DNA of 64,000 nucleotides from Taenia hydatigena. Taxonomy: Eukaryota > Platyhelminthes > Cestoda > Cyclophyllidea > Taeniidae. Of the stretch, positions 46,466 through 58,389 are shown piece after piece. Numbering within the stretch: position 1 is the first letter of the stretch; each line of letters opens with the position of its first letter. The translations under genes were made by a program, and so were the position numbers. The notes below the pieces were generated by a model. That model made no database searches. It was not told the origin of the DNA and saw only the letters and a program-made list of their open reading frames with translations. The stretch covers positions 1 through 64,000 of the forward strand of contig JADWOT020001393.1 of NCBI GenBank assembly GCA_036345935.2. The letters are read 5' to 3'.

Positions 46466-48185
46466 TGCCTGAATAGCGTTAAAATCTGAGGCCGAGAATA
46501 AGAAGAGTCCCTGTTCTTAGCACTTCAGAGGGGTATTCTACCATTTGAACAAAGGTATAGCACGAAGAAGGTGACGCAGCTGATGAGCCGCATCTGATCC
46601 ATACTAACATAAAGGAAATCAAAAATGTCAGTATTAAACATTACAAGATTCAAAATTACGAGGAGTGAAAGCTCTCAAATACTTTGCCAACATCTTGTTC
46701 AAGCTATATAAAACACGAACATAAGCAAAGTAAATAAAAAATTAATGGCCACTTAACCGACACATAAAATAGGCCATACAAGGAAAGAGAACAAATAATC
46801 TTATCGGCCTTTCTATTTACATAGTTCCTCTGCAACACTGATCGAGTGGCTAAAAATATGCTTTGCGACAAGATAATAGATGCTCTTTGTTCTCATCCTT
46901 AACGTGTTGTCCGCCTTAATATCCGACAATCTTTGCTACTGCGCCGAAGTAGAATGTTAAAACTACTGATTTGATGCACACTACGAGTTGTTTGGGGGCC
47001 TAAGTTCTCACGACGCTGTTGTAAGCCCTTGTTATGCGCGCTTCCCACTTAGTAACTGGGTCTTATCATCTACCGCCTTTAGATACTGCTAATAGCAGTC
47101 CCTTCTTTCCCAAAAGTTGCATGCAGTATTGTCTCAGCATGCTATTGAGTTCCTCATAAATACACATAAACTGCCAATTATCAGACATAGCCACCTTTGC
47201 AGAAGCCTGGAAGATTTTCGCAGAGGTACATCAAAGGTTTCAAATATGCAAGGGCAGACACAGAATGCAATGCATCTTGCATATATCTGCTGCGATTGAC
47301 AATGAACATAAATAATAAGCAAGATAAGTAGGATAAATAGTTAAAGAAAGGAATGGACCAAGCCGCATTGTCCCGTTGACTGTTGGGATGATGACAACCC
47401 GGTTTCGCTTCCTCGCTCCTCTTTACTAGCTCCCCGAATACAAAAAGCTATTAGAAGATGGAGTCTGATGGGAGAATGGACAAAGAGTTGGGTAAGAAGA
47501 AAATGTAAATGTTGGTAACACTGACAGCAAGGCAAAGAAGCCACCTGCAAGTGATCATGAAAATGGAGACGACCACTGACTGCCATAGTCACCGGACTAG
47601 TAGGCCATCTAAGCTGACATCATCGCCGACACAAATGTAGTGAAATCATGAGACTTTGAAAAAAGCGAGTGCTGACAATTGAAGTCACGACAAAGTTAAA
47701 TTGATGAGCATGTTTTTCTGCTAATACAGCATCTCGAATATAGGGTTATTAGGAATATAGTAGTTCACGCACCTGCCTAAACAGTCACCGCTGTGTAAAG
47801 TAGCAGGCAAGTGAGTGGAAAGTCGTGGAGTCAAAAATACCTTAACAATCATTCACACTGATGTGTTTCGGTGCAATTTCCACTCGCATGCCCACACGCA
47901 TGCCTTGGTGGCCATCCAGACGTGCATGATTTGCAGTGCAGTTGGTGGGCTCACCAAAAGGCTAAAGCATGAAAGCCTTTCACATTGGTGACTTATTTGT
48001 CTGGAAGAGATAGAGGCCATGGCGATGGCGTCATTGGTTGTAGGGCGATGCGTGATGAGAAGTGGCATGGGTGTAAAGGCGTGCCACTTATGAGTAGGGA
48101 AGGAGGCGCACGAGTGAGGAGGAGGAGGAGGGTAATATTGGGTGTGGAGTAGGAAAGGACAAATGAATAAAGTGGGCCGGCAACC
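46466..48185. other. No gene recognised
   Basis: AT-rich to 47.3 kb, then mixed. The 117-codon minus-strand frame at 47853-48206 overlaps a G/A-rich block on the plus strand and looks like a composition artefact. Confidence 0.3.
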
Positions 48186-48395
48186 GCACGTCCTCGGGCT
48201 TTCCACTATGCTGCAACACGCATGTACTCACCCGCATCGACGTAGCACCACCTCAATGGCTGGGCGGACACCAGAGGTCTCTACGCCGCATCATCGCTGC
48301 CTGCGTGCACACCAGCGACTGCGAGCTTTCCACTGGCGTCACCCACATGTGTACTAACCCGCACCAACGTAGCACAACCTCCATTTTGCTATCTC
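48186..48395 (+). repeat. Tandem duplication, unit about 128 bases, GC-rich
   Basis: GCATGTACTCACCCGCATCGACGTAGCACCACCTC at about 48220 recurs as ACATGTGTACTAACCCGCACCAACGTAGCACAACCTC at about 48348. The preceding GGGCTTTCCACT (48198) recurs as CGAGCTTTCCACT (48323). ACATGTGTACTAATCCGACC near 16285 resembles one end of it. Confidence 0.55.
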
Positions 48396-49409
48396 TGTTT
48401 ATTAGATCCTGTCGATATATTTAAATTAATATCTATATATTTTTATTTATTCTATCCTTGCTGCCATGTGACCGGTCAGCGTGCATTTATTACGCTCCTC
48501 TTTTAGCTCATTTTGCCTAACTGGGCGCTTAAATGCTCTTCGTTCTATTCTGAGTCGCTGCATCAATGCTGTCTAGCTCCATTTCTTGATGATATGTGCT
48601 TATTTTTTTAAATCGAATGGTGTAGACAACCCTAGACCCTTGTTCCGTCAATTAACAATCAAACTTTTAAAGGGGTCACGCTGCAAATATTTTATGGTCT
48701 TCAAATGCGTATAAAGTGAACCGCTATGACTCCGACAATTGCATGTTATACCCTATTCCATGATCTGTTTGATTATCGGGGGAGAGGGAAAAGAGGCTCT
48801 CTATACTCTGAGACTGTTTATCATCGGTTTTATTCCTACCCAATCGATCTAGTAGAAGTTACTAAATCTACAAATCGACCTCTATAAATACCAAAGGGCC
48901 TACCATGTCGCCGCCTGACGTCTAAACTCGAATAAGATGGATATGTAGCTCACCATTGACCCACATCGACAATAGGGTTCCCGCTTTTACTTGAGCTGAT
49001 CTAGAGTTCGATTTAGAATAATGTCTAGGACCCCGTTTCACGTTGCGTTTAAAATGAAATCCAACACAGTGATTGCTCACAATTGACAAGACACTTGGAA
49101 CACGTGATGTAGTAATGCTTCGAATTTTAGCAAGCGCGTATCGCCTTACTGCTGCGTAAATGTGGGCCTGCCTCATTCTTAATAGAAAGTTTTAAGCACT
49201 TTAGATAATCTTTTTTGCTTATTCCCACGTTGTAATTGCTTTTCATCGTGAACATTTGGGGCCTAGTTACACATTAAAAGGTTTATTATGGATAAAATAA
49301 GTGGATAAATGCCTTTCGCTTTTTAGTATACCATGTTGTGGGAAACGACACGTGTAAATGAGCTCCTAAGATGACATATAGCACTGTCTAACGATGTTTA
49401 ATGTGAGTC
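48396..49409. other. No gene recognised
   Basis: AT-rich DNA with short frames only; possibly the 3' flank of the minus-strand gene that ends at 49410. Confidence 0.35.
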
Positions 49410-52400
49410 CTAACTATAGTGAGCTGGGCGATCCCTTTTTTGATTTGAAGATGATGCACTACTTGTGAGGAATGGATAAAGCGCATTTAATTTTTTATCC
49501 TGTTTGGAGGCAAAAGAACAAAATTCAAATAAATAAAAAGTTATACAAAATATTAGCTGATAAACATATTTAATTATAATTTTCGCCCCAAAATGCTCAT
49601 GCGACTTATTCATTTAGGAATATACCACACATCGCTCCAAAAACGAAAATTAATACAGACATAAAATACCTCTGCAAGTTTCAGGATATAAGTCAACTGT
49701 AGGTTGTATTTTACGTTTGTTGAAACAAGTCTTTATTTTAAATAGTTTACTCATAATTTTTCGAGGTCATTGGCGGTAACTGCTTTCTGTCTCGCCGGCA
49801 TATTTAATTCGTTGCTGCAATGCACTGTCATGGTGATGGCAAAGGTGCGCAATGTAATTTTAAGAACTCGTCTTAACTACCGAGGATTACTTGGTGAAAC
49901 TGGCATTGTGGCATAGGAAACTCACAAGAATGCATCGCGTCTGACTGAAACATAATTAGCTGAGCATGGGCTCCTTAGCGATTGATTCTGAATCGGAGTC
50001 ACTCCGTTGACATTACTTCGCACACGACTCAGGTAAGAATAAATTGCATTTTATGGATTCTTAGCAAACGTCTCATGCATAAATTAACAATAGTTACTTA
50101 ATACTTCGAATTTACCTTTTAGTTCTACGATTTTATTTATTAATGAGAAGTAATTTTCCCTTACACGAATTGCAGAACCATCAACATCTGCGAGCTGCCT
50201 TTAAAATTGCTGGTCAATTCAAGTTATTCGATTGCTACTGGGTTGTATTTGGAGGCCTTCGAGGCAAGGGAAAAAAATATAGCACACATGTGAAACAATG
50301 GCAAATTAGCTTAAGTGCGCTGTGTTTTATGCTATCCCTACTTTGATCTGAAACTGAATCCAACAAGACTCTTACCGACGGTTTGTTACAACACCAAAAA
50401 GGCAAGGATCCTGTTAAACTACACCATTTTGTCTTGCGGCTGTAAAAAGAGCTTGATGCGACGAAAATAGCGGAAAATGCAAATATCAGCTGCATCATGC
50501 TTTTTGCTCTAATCTAGAAGTAATTAAGGTTCGGCAATAAAGGTTAGGTTATTTCCCTTCCAAGTAGTTTTTGCAGTTCAATTGTATGACATTTGCTGTT
50601 TCGGAATGGCCGCAGTGTACTGCCAATGCTTTAGATACGAAAATTGCGATAGCATAGGCAAATAGCTATGACATATTTCTCTGGATGTCATCTGCAATTA
50701 TTTGCTTTCGTACTCAGCTCTTCCTTCCGTCCCTGGCATCTCTAGTGTTCCTCGTGTTCCATGATAAAATTTGGGCACCGCCGATAGTCGAGGAAGCTTC
50801 TTTAATGAAGAAAGCTGAGATGACACAAGCTTATAAAACTGCATCATATTCTGTTCATTTAGGCCCAGAATCAATTAGATTTAAAGCACAATAGCCTATT
50901 CCACTTAGTAATTACTTGCGGCAGTTTTCGTAATTTGTTGCGAAAACCAGGCTTTGGTCGATGACAAGAGCGCCTAAGTTGGTGCGAAAAATGGTAATGC
51001 GCGAATGCACACACTCAAACAATCGAATTCCTCCGTGCATGTTTTATTCTATAAACGCTTTTAGCAAGGGTCTGGAGCATAACGCTTTTGTTTCCTTTTG
51101 ATCTAACGTTGATCCGAAACGAAGTTTAACATATTGCTCCCTTCCGTAATTGTTTGCGGCATTTCTCTTGATAAGATCTGACACTTTTGTATGCTTGGTG
51201 TGTGAGTAGCCAATTTTGCAAAAGAAAGCTGTGATAGCACATAAATCTGCAAATTTTACTCCAGGAATGATCAGTATTAGGGCTCGATAGCAGGTTCCCT
51301 GCTGCAATTGCTCGTGGTAGCACTCATTTTGCAATCCCACAATTCCGGTGTGGTCGGGGCAGCGAATTCAGGACTAGCAAGTGTACAGAGCTCCTTTCAC
51401 TCTCATCCATGCTGTTTTAGAATTGACCAGAATCAAGAATTAGCTGCTCGTTCTTTTTTCAAAGAGATTGCGAAACTTTTCATTTTAAAATGTCTGTTTT
51501 GGTAAGAAAAGCTGGAAGATTACGGGCATAGATCGCGGTCACTCAGAAATGAGGTTCAGCAACTTACTTCATTCTGCAAGTCCATGCAGCATTTCTCATT
51601 ATAAAATCTTAAGTGTGAATTGTCTATATTTGCAAAGAAAACTGAGACAGTAGGGTAATAATAGATGCAAAAGCAGGGTAAAGTATGCGGGCTCATGCCA
51701 AAGCTGGAATGGTTCAGATTAGAGCAGTAACGATGCGAATGTGTGAGAATATAGTACAAAGGAAGTAAATTCGATTAGGATAAAACAAGCAGTGCATTTT
51801 CAAGAAGAATAGTTTGCTTGCCGGCTTAAGAGCATAGTATATGCTCCCCAAACTGTTTTCTTTCCTTTTAGCAGTGGTATTATGCAGATAATTTACTCTT
51901 TCCACCTCTGCTTTTGAATTCTCTCTCATCTTGTCCACGATCCATTTTGGTGCCACCCTCACCCCTTACCTTACTTGATGTCCGTTGTAAATCCCACGGG
52001 GAAGGGAAACTATGACCGGTCGCTTTGAGTGGACCATTAATAAATTCAAATTTGTTCACATTTTACTTAGTCACATGGATGGATGAGTGCGTGAGTGAAT
52101 AGTATAGGTATGGAAGGAAAAGAATAAATAACGTCGCGCCACAGCACTGTGTAGAGCTATCCCATGGAGTTTATTTCCAATCCTCTCTTCCCCTTCCTTA
52201 CCCCCACTCATTTCATTTTGACGGCTTCTCATCCCTCCACCTCTGCGTCAAGTATTCTTTTGTCTCTTTTAGCTAAATATTCATGCTAATTTGCTACCAC
52301 TCAAGAAATGCAATTACTGCTATTGCCTTTTGTAATGCGTGGCAACAATTTTAGGATACACATCAGAAACTCACATTCGCTAGATTCGCACCAATCCTGG

Positions 52401-52572
52401 CGAGATGAGTCATCCATTTCCTTAACTGACAGTATCTGCTTGGCTTGGTTGACTGTCTCATTTCCAAGGGGATATAAGTAATGCTTATGTCTTTCTTTCT
52501 TCGATGTCGCTGTTAAACCCGAAGTTCTAAAGCGGAAGAGTGGGAGGCACTGCAGCTCTCCGGTTGAGAATT
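49410..52572 (-). CDS. Probable multi-exon gene of unknown function (3' part)
   Basis: Reading down the minus strand, exons are 52572-52375 (phase 1 to 1), 50973-50916 (1 to 2), 50439-50376 (2 to 0) and 49499-49410 (0 to a TAG). Every junction keeps phase. Signals are good: acceptors TACCTTTCTATGCAG, CAAGCTCTTTTTACAG and a long T-rich tract ending CCTCCAAACAG; donors GTGAGT and GTAAGA, with a weaker GTAATT. Exon one includes FRFRTSGLTATSKKERHKHY and ends DSSRQDWCESSE. The last exon reads DKKLNALYPFLTSSASSSNQ and ends RPAHYS. Another 18-codon exon, 51623-51568 (1 to 0, NEKCCMDLQNE before GTAAGT), looks like a duplicate or alternative of 50973-50916. An ATG-led stretch 52037-51970 (MVHSKRPVIVSLPRGIYN, phase 2 out) could be a separate first exon. 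No family is recognised. Confidence 0.45.
50500..51700 (-). repeat. Array of duplicated small exons with their flanks
   Basis: At least four units share an acceptor-like tract (TTTTCTTTGCAAATATAG, TTTCTTTTGCAAAATTGG) and a coding core of the form Y-x-E-x-C-x-x-x-L. Cores sit near 51590 (FYNEKCCMDLQNE), 51300 (ECYHEQLQQGTC), 51150 (YQEKCRKQLRKGAIC) and 50920 (NYENCR); a fifth, weaker one is near 50560. Only the units at 51568-51623 and 50916-50973 keep both splice sites; the others have lost the AG or carry stops. Spacing varies from about 150 to 350 bases. The pattern is that of tandem exon duplication followed by decay. Confidence 0.5.
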
Positions 52573-52668
52573 CTGCATAGAAAGGTACTTTTATCAACTG
52601 GTTTATTGCTTTCTATTTTCCATGCATCGCTTTGATTGACGGGCACCTTTTTTATGTTGCTTGTGCAG

Positions 52669-52750
52669 ATGCAGAACAGTGGCGACACAGGAGACAAATC
52701 GTCCAAACCTAGCGTGAGAGCTTTTGCCTACATGCGTTTACAATCACCAG
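52669..52750 (+). CDS. Candidate internal exon, unidentified
   Basis: A good acceptor (TTTTTTATGTTGCTTGTGCAG) and strong donor (CCAG followed by GTAAGC) enclose 82 bases, open as MQNSGDTGDKSSKPSVRAFA, then YMRLQSP (phase 0 in, 1 out). It would be on the opposite strand to the gene at 49.4-52.6 kb, about 100 bases beyond its first listed exon. It may be the start of a group of + strand exons reaching to 54.3 kb, but phases of the later candidates do not join cleanly. Confidence 0.33.
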
Positions 52751-53045
52751 GTAAGCAGCTCAATATCCATATTTCACTCTGGAAGCACTGTAGCACGGTA
52801 CGCGAGACTAGGCTGAACTAGATCTGACTAGATTATACTGGATCGGAACAGAGCAGACCAGTCACCTCGGCTGGATTAAAACAAACTTGCATTAAATAGG
52901 AAAAGGAAGGTAGACAGAACTGTCTGGTCTATCGTGCATGCCTAATCCCTAGAGGCGCCTCACACGTTATCATTAAAGTCAACTTCAACGCTTGAGTTTT
53001 GCCCGCCTAATAAAATCAACACAACTCCATGCCATGCGACCTGAG

Positions 53046-53157
53046 GTCTCTTCTCCCTTTATCGCAAATATTAAGGATGATGATGTCTTCGAAATGGGTG
53101 TAGAGGAGCCCTCCGGTCTACGTCTTCAACCTCATGCTCCACTCAAAAGCATCCTCG
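53046..53157 (+). CDS. Candidate exon, acidic, 5' boundary uncertain
   Basis: An open frame ends at a good donor (CTCG followed by GTGAGG) at 53158. It contains ANIKDDDVFEMGVEEPSGLR and then LQPHAPLKSIL. The frame is open upstream to 52992, and acceptors at about 53045 or 53082 are possible. The acidic patch looks protein-like; no family is recognised. Downstream, 53313-53427 has a strong acceptor and a GTAAGT donor but is a pyrimidine-rich stretch whose Ser/Leu/Pro-rich reading could be chance. Confidence 0.3.
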
Positions 53158-54188
53158 GTGAGGGTATCCTTTACTTCCTCCTACGTTCAATGGGCTCTCC
53201 ACCATTGTCTCCCACCATATGTGCTCCACTTATTTAACTTAACTGGAAAAGGAGTGAACACTCCGTGGCTTTCAGTTCCTTATTTTTATTTTTTTTTACT
53301 TTAGTTACTCAGGAACGTCTCGTTTCCACGCACCTCTTACTCTTCTCTCATCTTCCCTTCCTCCAAACTCATCATCAATTCTCTCCTACACCATCTTCCT
53401 ACCTCATCGGCTGTCAGCGTTCTCTTTGTAAGTTCCTCTTCATCTCTCCACAGGTCTTACTCCCGATTATGACATGATTAAATAAAGCAAAGATTCATAA
53501 CCTAGATCAGGCTTGCACAGATTACACTGGATCTGACCAAATCACGCTCTACTCAATTTTTATCTTGTTCACGATTTCGTTTCTTCTGTCCTTTTTCTTG
53601 TCTCACACCACGCCGCCTCCCTTCTTCCACTCACCCCTTTGAGAACGAAGGTGAGCGTATCGCTTCCACTTTGCAATTTGTAAACTGGTCAAACTCACCT
53701 GCTTATATCACTGCCTAATTCTTTTCCTTTTAGTAGAGAATGGCTCTGCCTGGTGTTCTACAATAATGGGTAAAAATGCAAGGTTTTAGCCCTTGATCGC
53801 CTTCTCCGTCCTTCCTCCATGTATCTGCACCTATCTGTCTGTTTGCCCAAGTTTGTGTGTGTCATTGCACACTTTCATTTCTGCCCTGTTGAGGAGTCGC
53901 CTTAATTAATGTCGCGTAAAACAGGTAGAAACGTGTGCGTGTGTGTGCTTGAGTGTATGTGGGTGAGAAGGCGCACTTGTTTGACCTTAGACCCCTAACT
54001 CACCCTTCCAGACGACCAACTAGGCAGTTCCATCCTTTAATTGTTCGTTTGTTGTTTAGCCAGCCGTTGATTTAATCTCAACTCTACCCTCCGCCAACAC
54101 GATCTCACCCAAACACTCACCAAATCACTCTACTACATTTAATCGCTTTTTCCCTCCTCTGGCTCCTCCACCTCCTTTTTTTATTCAG

Positions 54189-54332
54189 ACTGAAGTGGAC
54201 GCGGCACATAAAACCGGCAAATACTCCCACGTATGGTTGAGGCAATTCGTCCCCTGTGTCTCTACCACTTTGTGTTGCCTATGCGGATCTGGAACGAAGG
54301 GTCCGTCAATCAGGGCGATGCGGCACGAGTGA
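54189..54332 (+). CDS. Candidate terminal exon, unidentified
   Basis: A strong acceptor (CCTCCTTTTTTTATTCAG) is followed by 47 open codons to a TGA at 54330. The peptide starts TEVDAAHKTGKYSHVWLRQF and has a CCLC pair in its middle. Another frame stays open longer (to 54437). No family is recognised, and which frame is used depends on an upstream exon that I cannot fix. Confidence 0.25.
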   Translation, partial: TEVDAAHKTGKYSHVWLRQFVPCVSTTLCCLCGSGTKGPSIRAMRHE

Positions 54333-54439
54333 CAAGTAACAAATCAGATGGCAGATCTGATTTTTACGATTGCAGAAGTCGCGATCAAGGAGCTGTAGTG
54401 CCTCCTACTCTTCATTTATTATCATTACGAGTCGGATAA

Positions 54440-56600
54440 CAATATTAGGGGAGACGACATAATGAATAGGAACCAGGAAACCAAAATATTTTTACTACAA
54501 AATTAAATTGTGGTGGCAGGATGTTCACTTCCTCGTCCCTTCTACTACGCGAAATATGCGAAGACTGCTTTTTTGAGACAACTTTATTGTCTTTGGCAAA
54601 GCGTTAATAGAGAGTGCTTTAATAGGGAGCTGTGGGATGGCGTTTGACGGTGTCGGAGGATTCACGTTGTGTTCCTGCCTCTCATCCAAGAAGTAAGTTT
54701 CAAGACGTATCGGCCTAGCCAGATGGGTGGCCGCCGGGCCATGTCAGTAATCCTGACCCCTCCGTTCGCTGAATTTTATTCCACTACAACGCAGAAGAAA
54801 AGCCTACGAAATGAACGCAATTAGAATTGACGTGTATATGCTCATAGTATGAGGTCCATTGGAGTTATTCTTGAGATGCATCACACCTTGCGAATCAGAG
54901 TGCAGTGGAACATCGAAGTCTCGACAGTTGATTTGCAAGGTGTAAACTTTCGCAAGAGTGATTCTAATAGAGCTCTCACAATGAGTCCATACACGTTAAA
55001 TGTAAATCGCCTCCATCCCGAAGGCCCTCTTACAGCCTGACCATGTTTGACTGCGGATGCGTCTGCGCGCTTTGGTGATTGGTGCATCTGACAAATTTAT
55101 AAAAAAAGCAAATATTTTGAATCAGCCATGAAGATATAACTTGGAAAATGACTTGATTGCGCGAACTGTAAAACATCGCCCACGGTAGGCTCGAATTGGC
55201 CATGACATATTTTGCTTATATACTGATTGGCAGATGACAACTGTGCATTTGTCGATGAGACCAGCTAAGAGCGCTGGTCTTGTGTTGATGCATTCTCAAC
55301 CTTTTTCTGATGACCTCAAGGATACCCTTGATTGCGGCTTACCCACGCTCTTGAAGCACAAGTCCTACAGACTAAAAACTCGCATCATGCCCGTCGCAAA
55401 TCGACTTGAGGTCTAGTCAAAGAACCGTTAATGAGAGGCATAGTTGGCATTATACTCGGCTGCAACGCCACGCAATTGGTGCGGTCTGGCAGAAAATCCA
55501 ATGTTAGTTGGCTTCATGTTGAGATGTATGCTGATGCAAGCTGAAAGCTAATGAAAGCCAGCTAAGACGCAATTGTCATATAATGGGGTTGAACACTTTG
55601 GCTTTTCTTTCCAACATGTGAAAGCAAAGAAGTAGGGGTGTAATTAAGCCATTGCAATGATGCAGAACCGAATATCAACAATGCCAACTTCTGCAGAATT
55701 ACGAAACCAAAGTATTAAAGTTGCCTGGAAGTTACTACCTGTTCCTAATGCATACCTATCACAACAGGAATATGCAGCTTAGGCCGCTACCAATGGCAAC
55801 TTGTTCAAGATTGTTCTTTCATTCTCTCTTTTTTTACCACTAGGATCAACATGGATGGGGTGGTAAGCTCGCTCTATTACCAATGCAAATGCAAGAAGCA
55901 AGAACATAGTGCAAAAGATTATTTCCAATCTTTACAAATCCTTCTTGACAAGTCATCATGTCAAATTACTTAAGGTCAAGGTCATAACGTACAAGGGAGA
56001 TGCCAGATTGCGTCCGAATCCCTGAATGGGTGATGTTTGGAACCGTCGGTAACTGACCGGCTTCATTCCCCCCCCCCTCAAATCTTACCTTAAATTTTAC
56101 TCTATTTAAGCTTCAATTAGGCAACGTGGCACCCCATGGAGGATGAGTGGGACGGTTGTTCTGCAATTTGTGAGTTTTTTAATGACTGAACTTAATGCAG
56201 ATGTGAACACCCATTCCGCTAAGGCAAAATTACTGAAGTGATGTCTGCTCACCTCATTGAGTTGAGTTGTACTCCAGCCGTGAGTTCCCTCAAAATCCGC
56301 TCATCTGGAGAGTGTGAATATCGATTCGGAGACACTGGGTTGGAGGAACGACCTACGGCCTTCTTTTAATCTCCATTTATGGATCTTCTGAATGCGTTCC
56401 AATCCGTATTTTGACTGGTGTAGACTTAAAGGTGCTTGCAGTCAGAACCCTACGAGGGTTTTCGTAAGTCAATTTGCATAGTAAATTGCTAAACTTGCAA
56501 AAGGAGCATGTTTTGCCGGCCCATTCTCGAACGTGTTTTCCTTTTTCGTTACAACTGACTAACTAATCTCCACTTCACCGTCATCCTCACCTCCTTTACA
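54440..56600. other. No gene recognised
   Basis: Short frames at 54849-55040 and 55234-55416 (+) lack paired splice signals; the latter starts just after TGATTGGCAG and could be a terminal exon. A run of ten C lies at 56068-56077. Confidence 0.3.
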
Positions 56601-56601
56601 G

Positions 56602-56642
56602 ACAAGGATTGCGATGCGGCAAAGGCAGTGATCGACACCTGA
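56602..56642 (+). CDS. Candidate short terminal exon
   Basis: A very good acceptor (CATCCTCACCTCCTTTACAG) is followed by KDCDAAKAVIDT and a TGA at 56640 when entered in phase 1. The peptide reads like a protein C-terminus. The other two frames are also open for a while, so support is limited. No family is assigned. Confidence 0.28.
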
Positions 56643-56984
56643 CCATTAAACCAACAGGTCTATGCCACCTTGTACGTCTTGCTGCAGTATCATCATTAGG
56701 ACTGTCAATCCGGGATCGCTATCAATCTCCTCCACATCCCCGTCTCCCAATGCCGCATTGTTGGAATTAGCGTTCACGCAAGTGCCTTCTCTAGTATGGA
56801 TGCACACACTCATCGCGTCTTTGGCCTCGTTTTTCCCACTGTGTGTCTCTTTGACCAAATTCCTCATTCAATTGACGACTCTTGCTCACCAGCTCTACTT
56901 CGTTTTTGATGGCGTGGATCTATGACGGCATTGAGAAGTGGCAGGCCAATGCTGCTACCGAATCGCTGATGACTTATTGCTTCT

Positions 56985-57715
56985 GAAATCGAGGGCACTA
57001 ATGCTGATGGCTTTGCTGTCCCCACTGCTTCCTCGGTGCCTTTCGGTGCGGCTATGAATTTGGTGATGGGGTCCGCCAGTGTGGTATCGGGAGTCCAGAC
57101 ACTTGTGGTGGTGGAGATAAGTGCGATTTCTGGGGACGGTGGGACTTGGAGCCCAGTTAGTTCATTTGCTCGACGTCTTGAAGAAGAGGAAGGAAAGGGG
57201 TTTCGAAACGCCTGCTTTTCCTTGAACTGCAAGTCTTCTCCTTCCTACTACAATTGTTGCTTAAATTAAACCAGACCTTTATCTGGTTAAAATGTTTTTC
57301 TCCTTTTTAAGGCTTGCTGAATTGCATTGAAGACTGCCCTTATTGGGGTGTTACTTGTTTGTGGCTTCCTATTTTCCATTGCTAATGCTGTGCGTCCTGT
57401 ATCCAGTGTGGTGCTAAAATTTCAAAGTATTGAGACTGCTGCCTGATCGTTAAATACGGGCGATTGTAGCCTGCAATGAACTTGTGTTGAGACCACTCAG
57501 CGAGATGACCCGCATTGTATGGAATCACCGGTTCTAGACTAATCATTTCAAGTGCTGTTGGTTCCGATTTTGCGTCGTGATCACTAACCAACATGTTCCT
57601 AGAAATTGCGAACTGCAGTTTGTTCACGGCATGCAACCTATCCTTCGTCGTTGTCGAATATCTAGCGGGTTCGAATAGCTAAATTTCAGCAATGTTTTCT
57701 AGGTTATTACTTGAA
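56985..57715. repeat. Repeat family G, copy 2
   Basis: Partner of 4180-4960. On the minus strand it forms the 5' end of a 122-codon ATG frame (56864-57232) that includes STTTSVWTPDTTLADPITKF and SALVPSI; on the plus strand a 77-codon frame covers the same bases. Copy 1 keeps parts of both frames, so the conserved strand cannot be chosen by eye. Confidence 0.55.
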
Positions 57716-58050
57716 CTTTTATCCCTACCGATTCACGAAAAATTGGATAGCATGCGCCCGTTTCGATGCGGTTCCTCTTGCTGTTCTCGCATTGATTTCC
57801 TGTACTTATTAGCTAAAACCAACTGAGGTGTAAACTGGTCCGAAGGTTGAAGCGAAGGCCAGCTTGTTGTCTAGTTTTAGCATAGTATTCGGTGAATGAG
57901 CGTTAGGTAGTAGTAAAACGTACCCCTTCTTACCAAATGATTTGATGAGTTTGATTTTGGTGACTTCAGGGCCGTTAAAGGGCAGTACATTTAAGTGGAC
58001 CCTTAGCACTAAATAGAATGAAGTTACAAACCTTTTTTGTCCGGACTTAC

Positions 58051-58267
58051 TTTGGATCAACGCGTTAATAGCAGTAAACAGCGATGTGGGACGTGAGTGA
58101 TGGTGCAACAGTCGATTTACCTCCTCCTCAACACTTAAGCAGATGTGATGGGCGTTGACCGCATGACTGCTACCTGGATGCAGACAGTAGGGTTGGCAGT
58201 TCATGACAATTTTGATTCCATGATGGGAAATGGCCTGTGCTGTCACGACCACTAGGCAAATAAACAT
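58051..58267 (-). CDS. Candidate exon with signal-peptide-like start, possible 5' part of the minus-strand gene
   Basis: An ATG at 58267 begins MFICLVVVTAQAISHHGIK, a short hydrophobic stretch that would suit a signal peptide. The frame continues 72 codons through SVEEEVNRLLHHHSRPT to TAINALIQ and ends at a perfect GTAAGT donor in phase 1. The frame is open further upstream (YADGWVITSNK), so it may instead be an internal exon after GACCAG. Its outgoing phase fits the exon at 52572-52375, which enters in phase 1, so the two could be consecutive exons of one minus-strand gene across a 5.5-kb intron. No family is recognised. Confidence 0.38.
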
Positions 58268-58366
58268 TTTATTACTGGTTATCACCCAACCATCCGCATA
58301 CTGGTCAATTTATCGTTCTAAAACACTCGACACTCCATGTTTAAGAGGCAATGATTTATGTGTATT

Positions 58367-58384
58367 GGTGTGTGTGTGTGTGTG
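58367..58384. repeat. (GT)n microsatellite
   Basis: Nine GT units in a row, interrupted just upstream by TATTG. Confidence 0.85.
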
Positions 58385-58389
58385 GTAGA

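Noticed and set aside
47853..48206. 117-codon minus-strand ORF
   Set aside because: It lies over a purine-rich plus-strand block, has a biased composition (runs of Pro, His, Ser) and no splice or domain support.
53313..53460. Ser/Pro/Leu-rich exon between a strong acceptor and GTAAGT
   Set aside because: The stretch is pyrimidine-rich throughout, so an open frame and splice-like signals are expected by chance; kept only as a remark.
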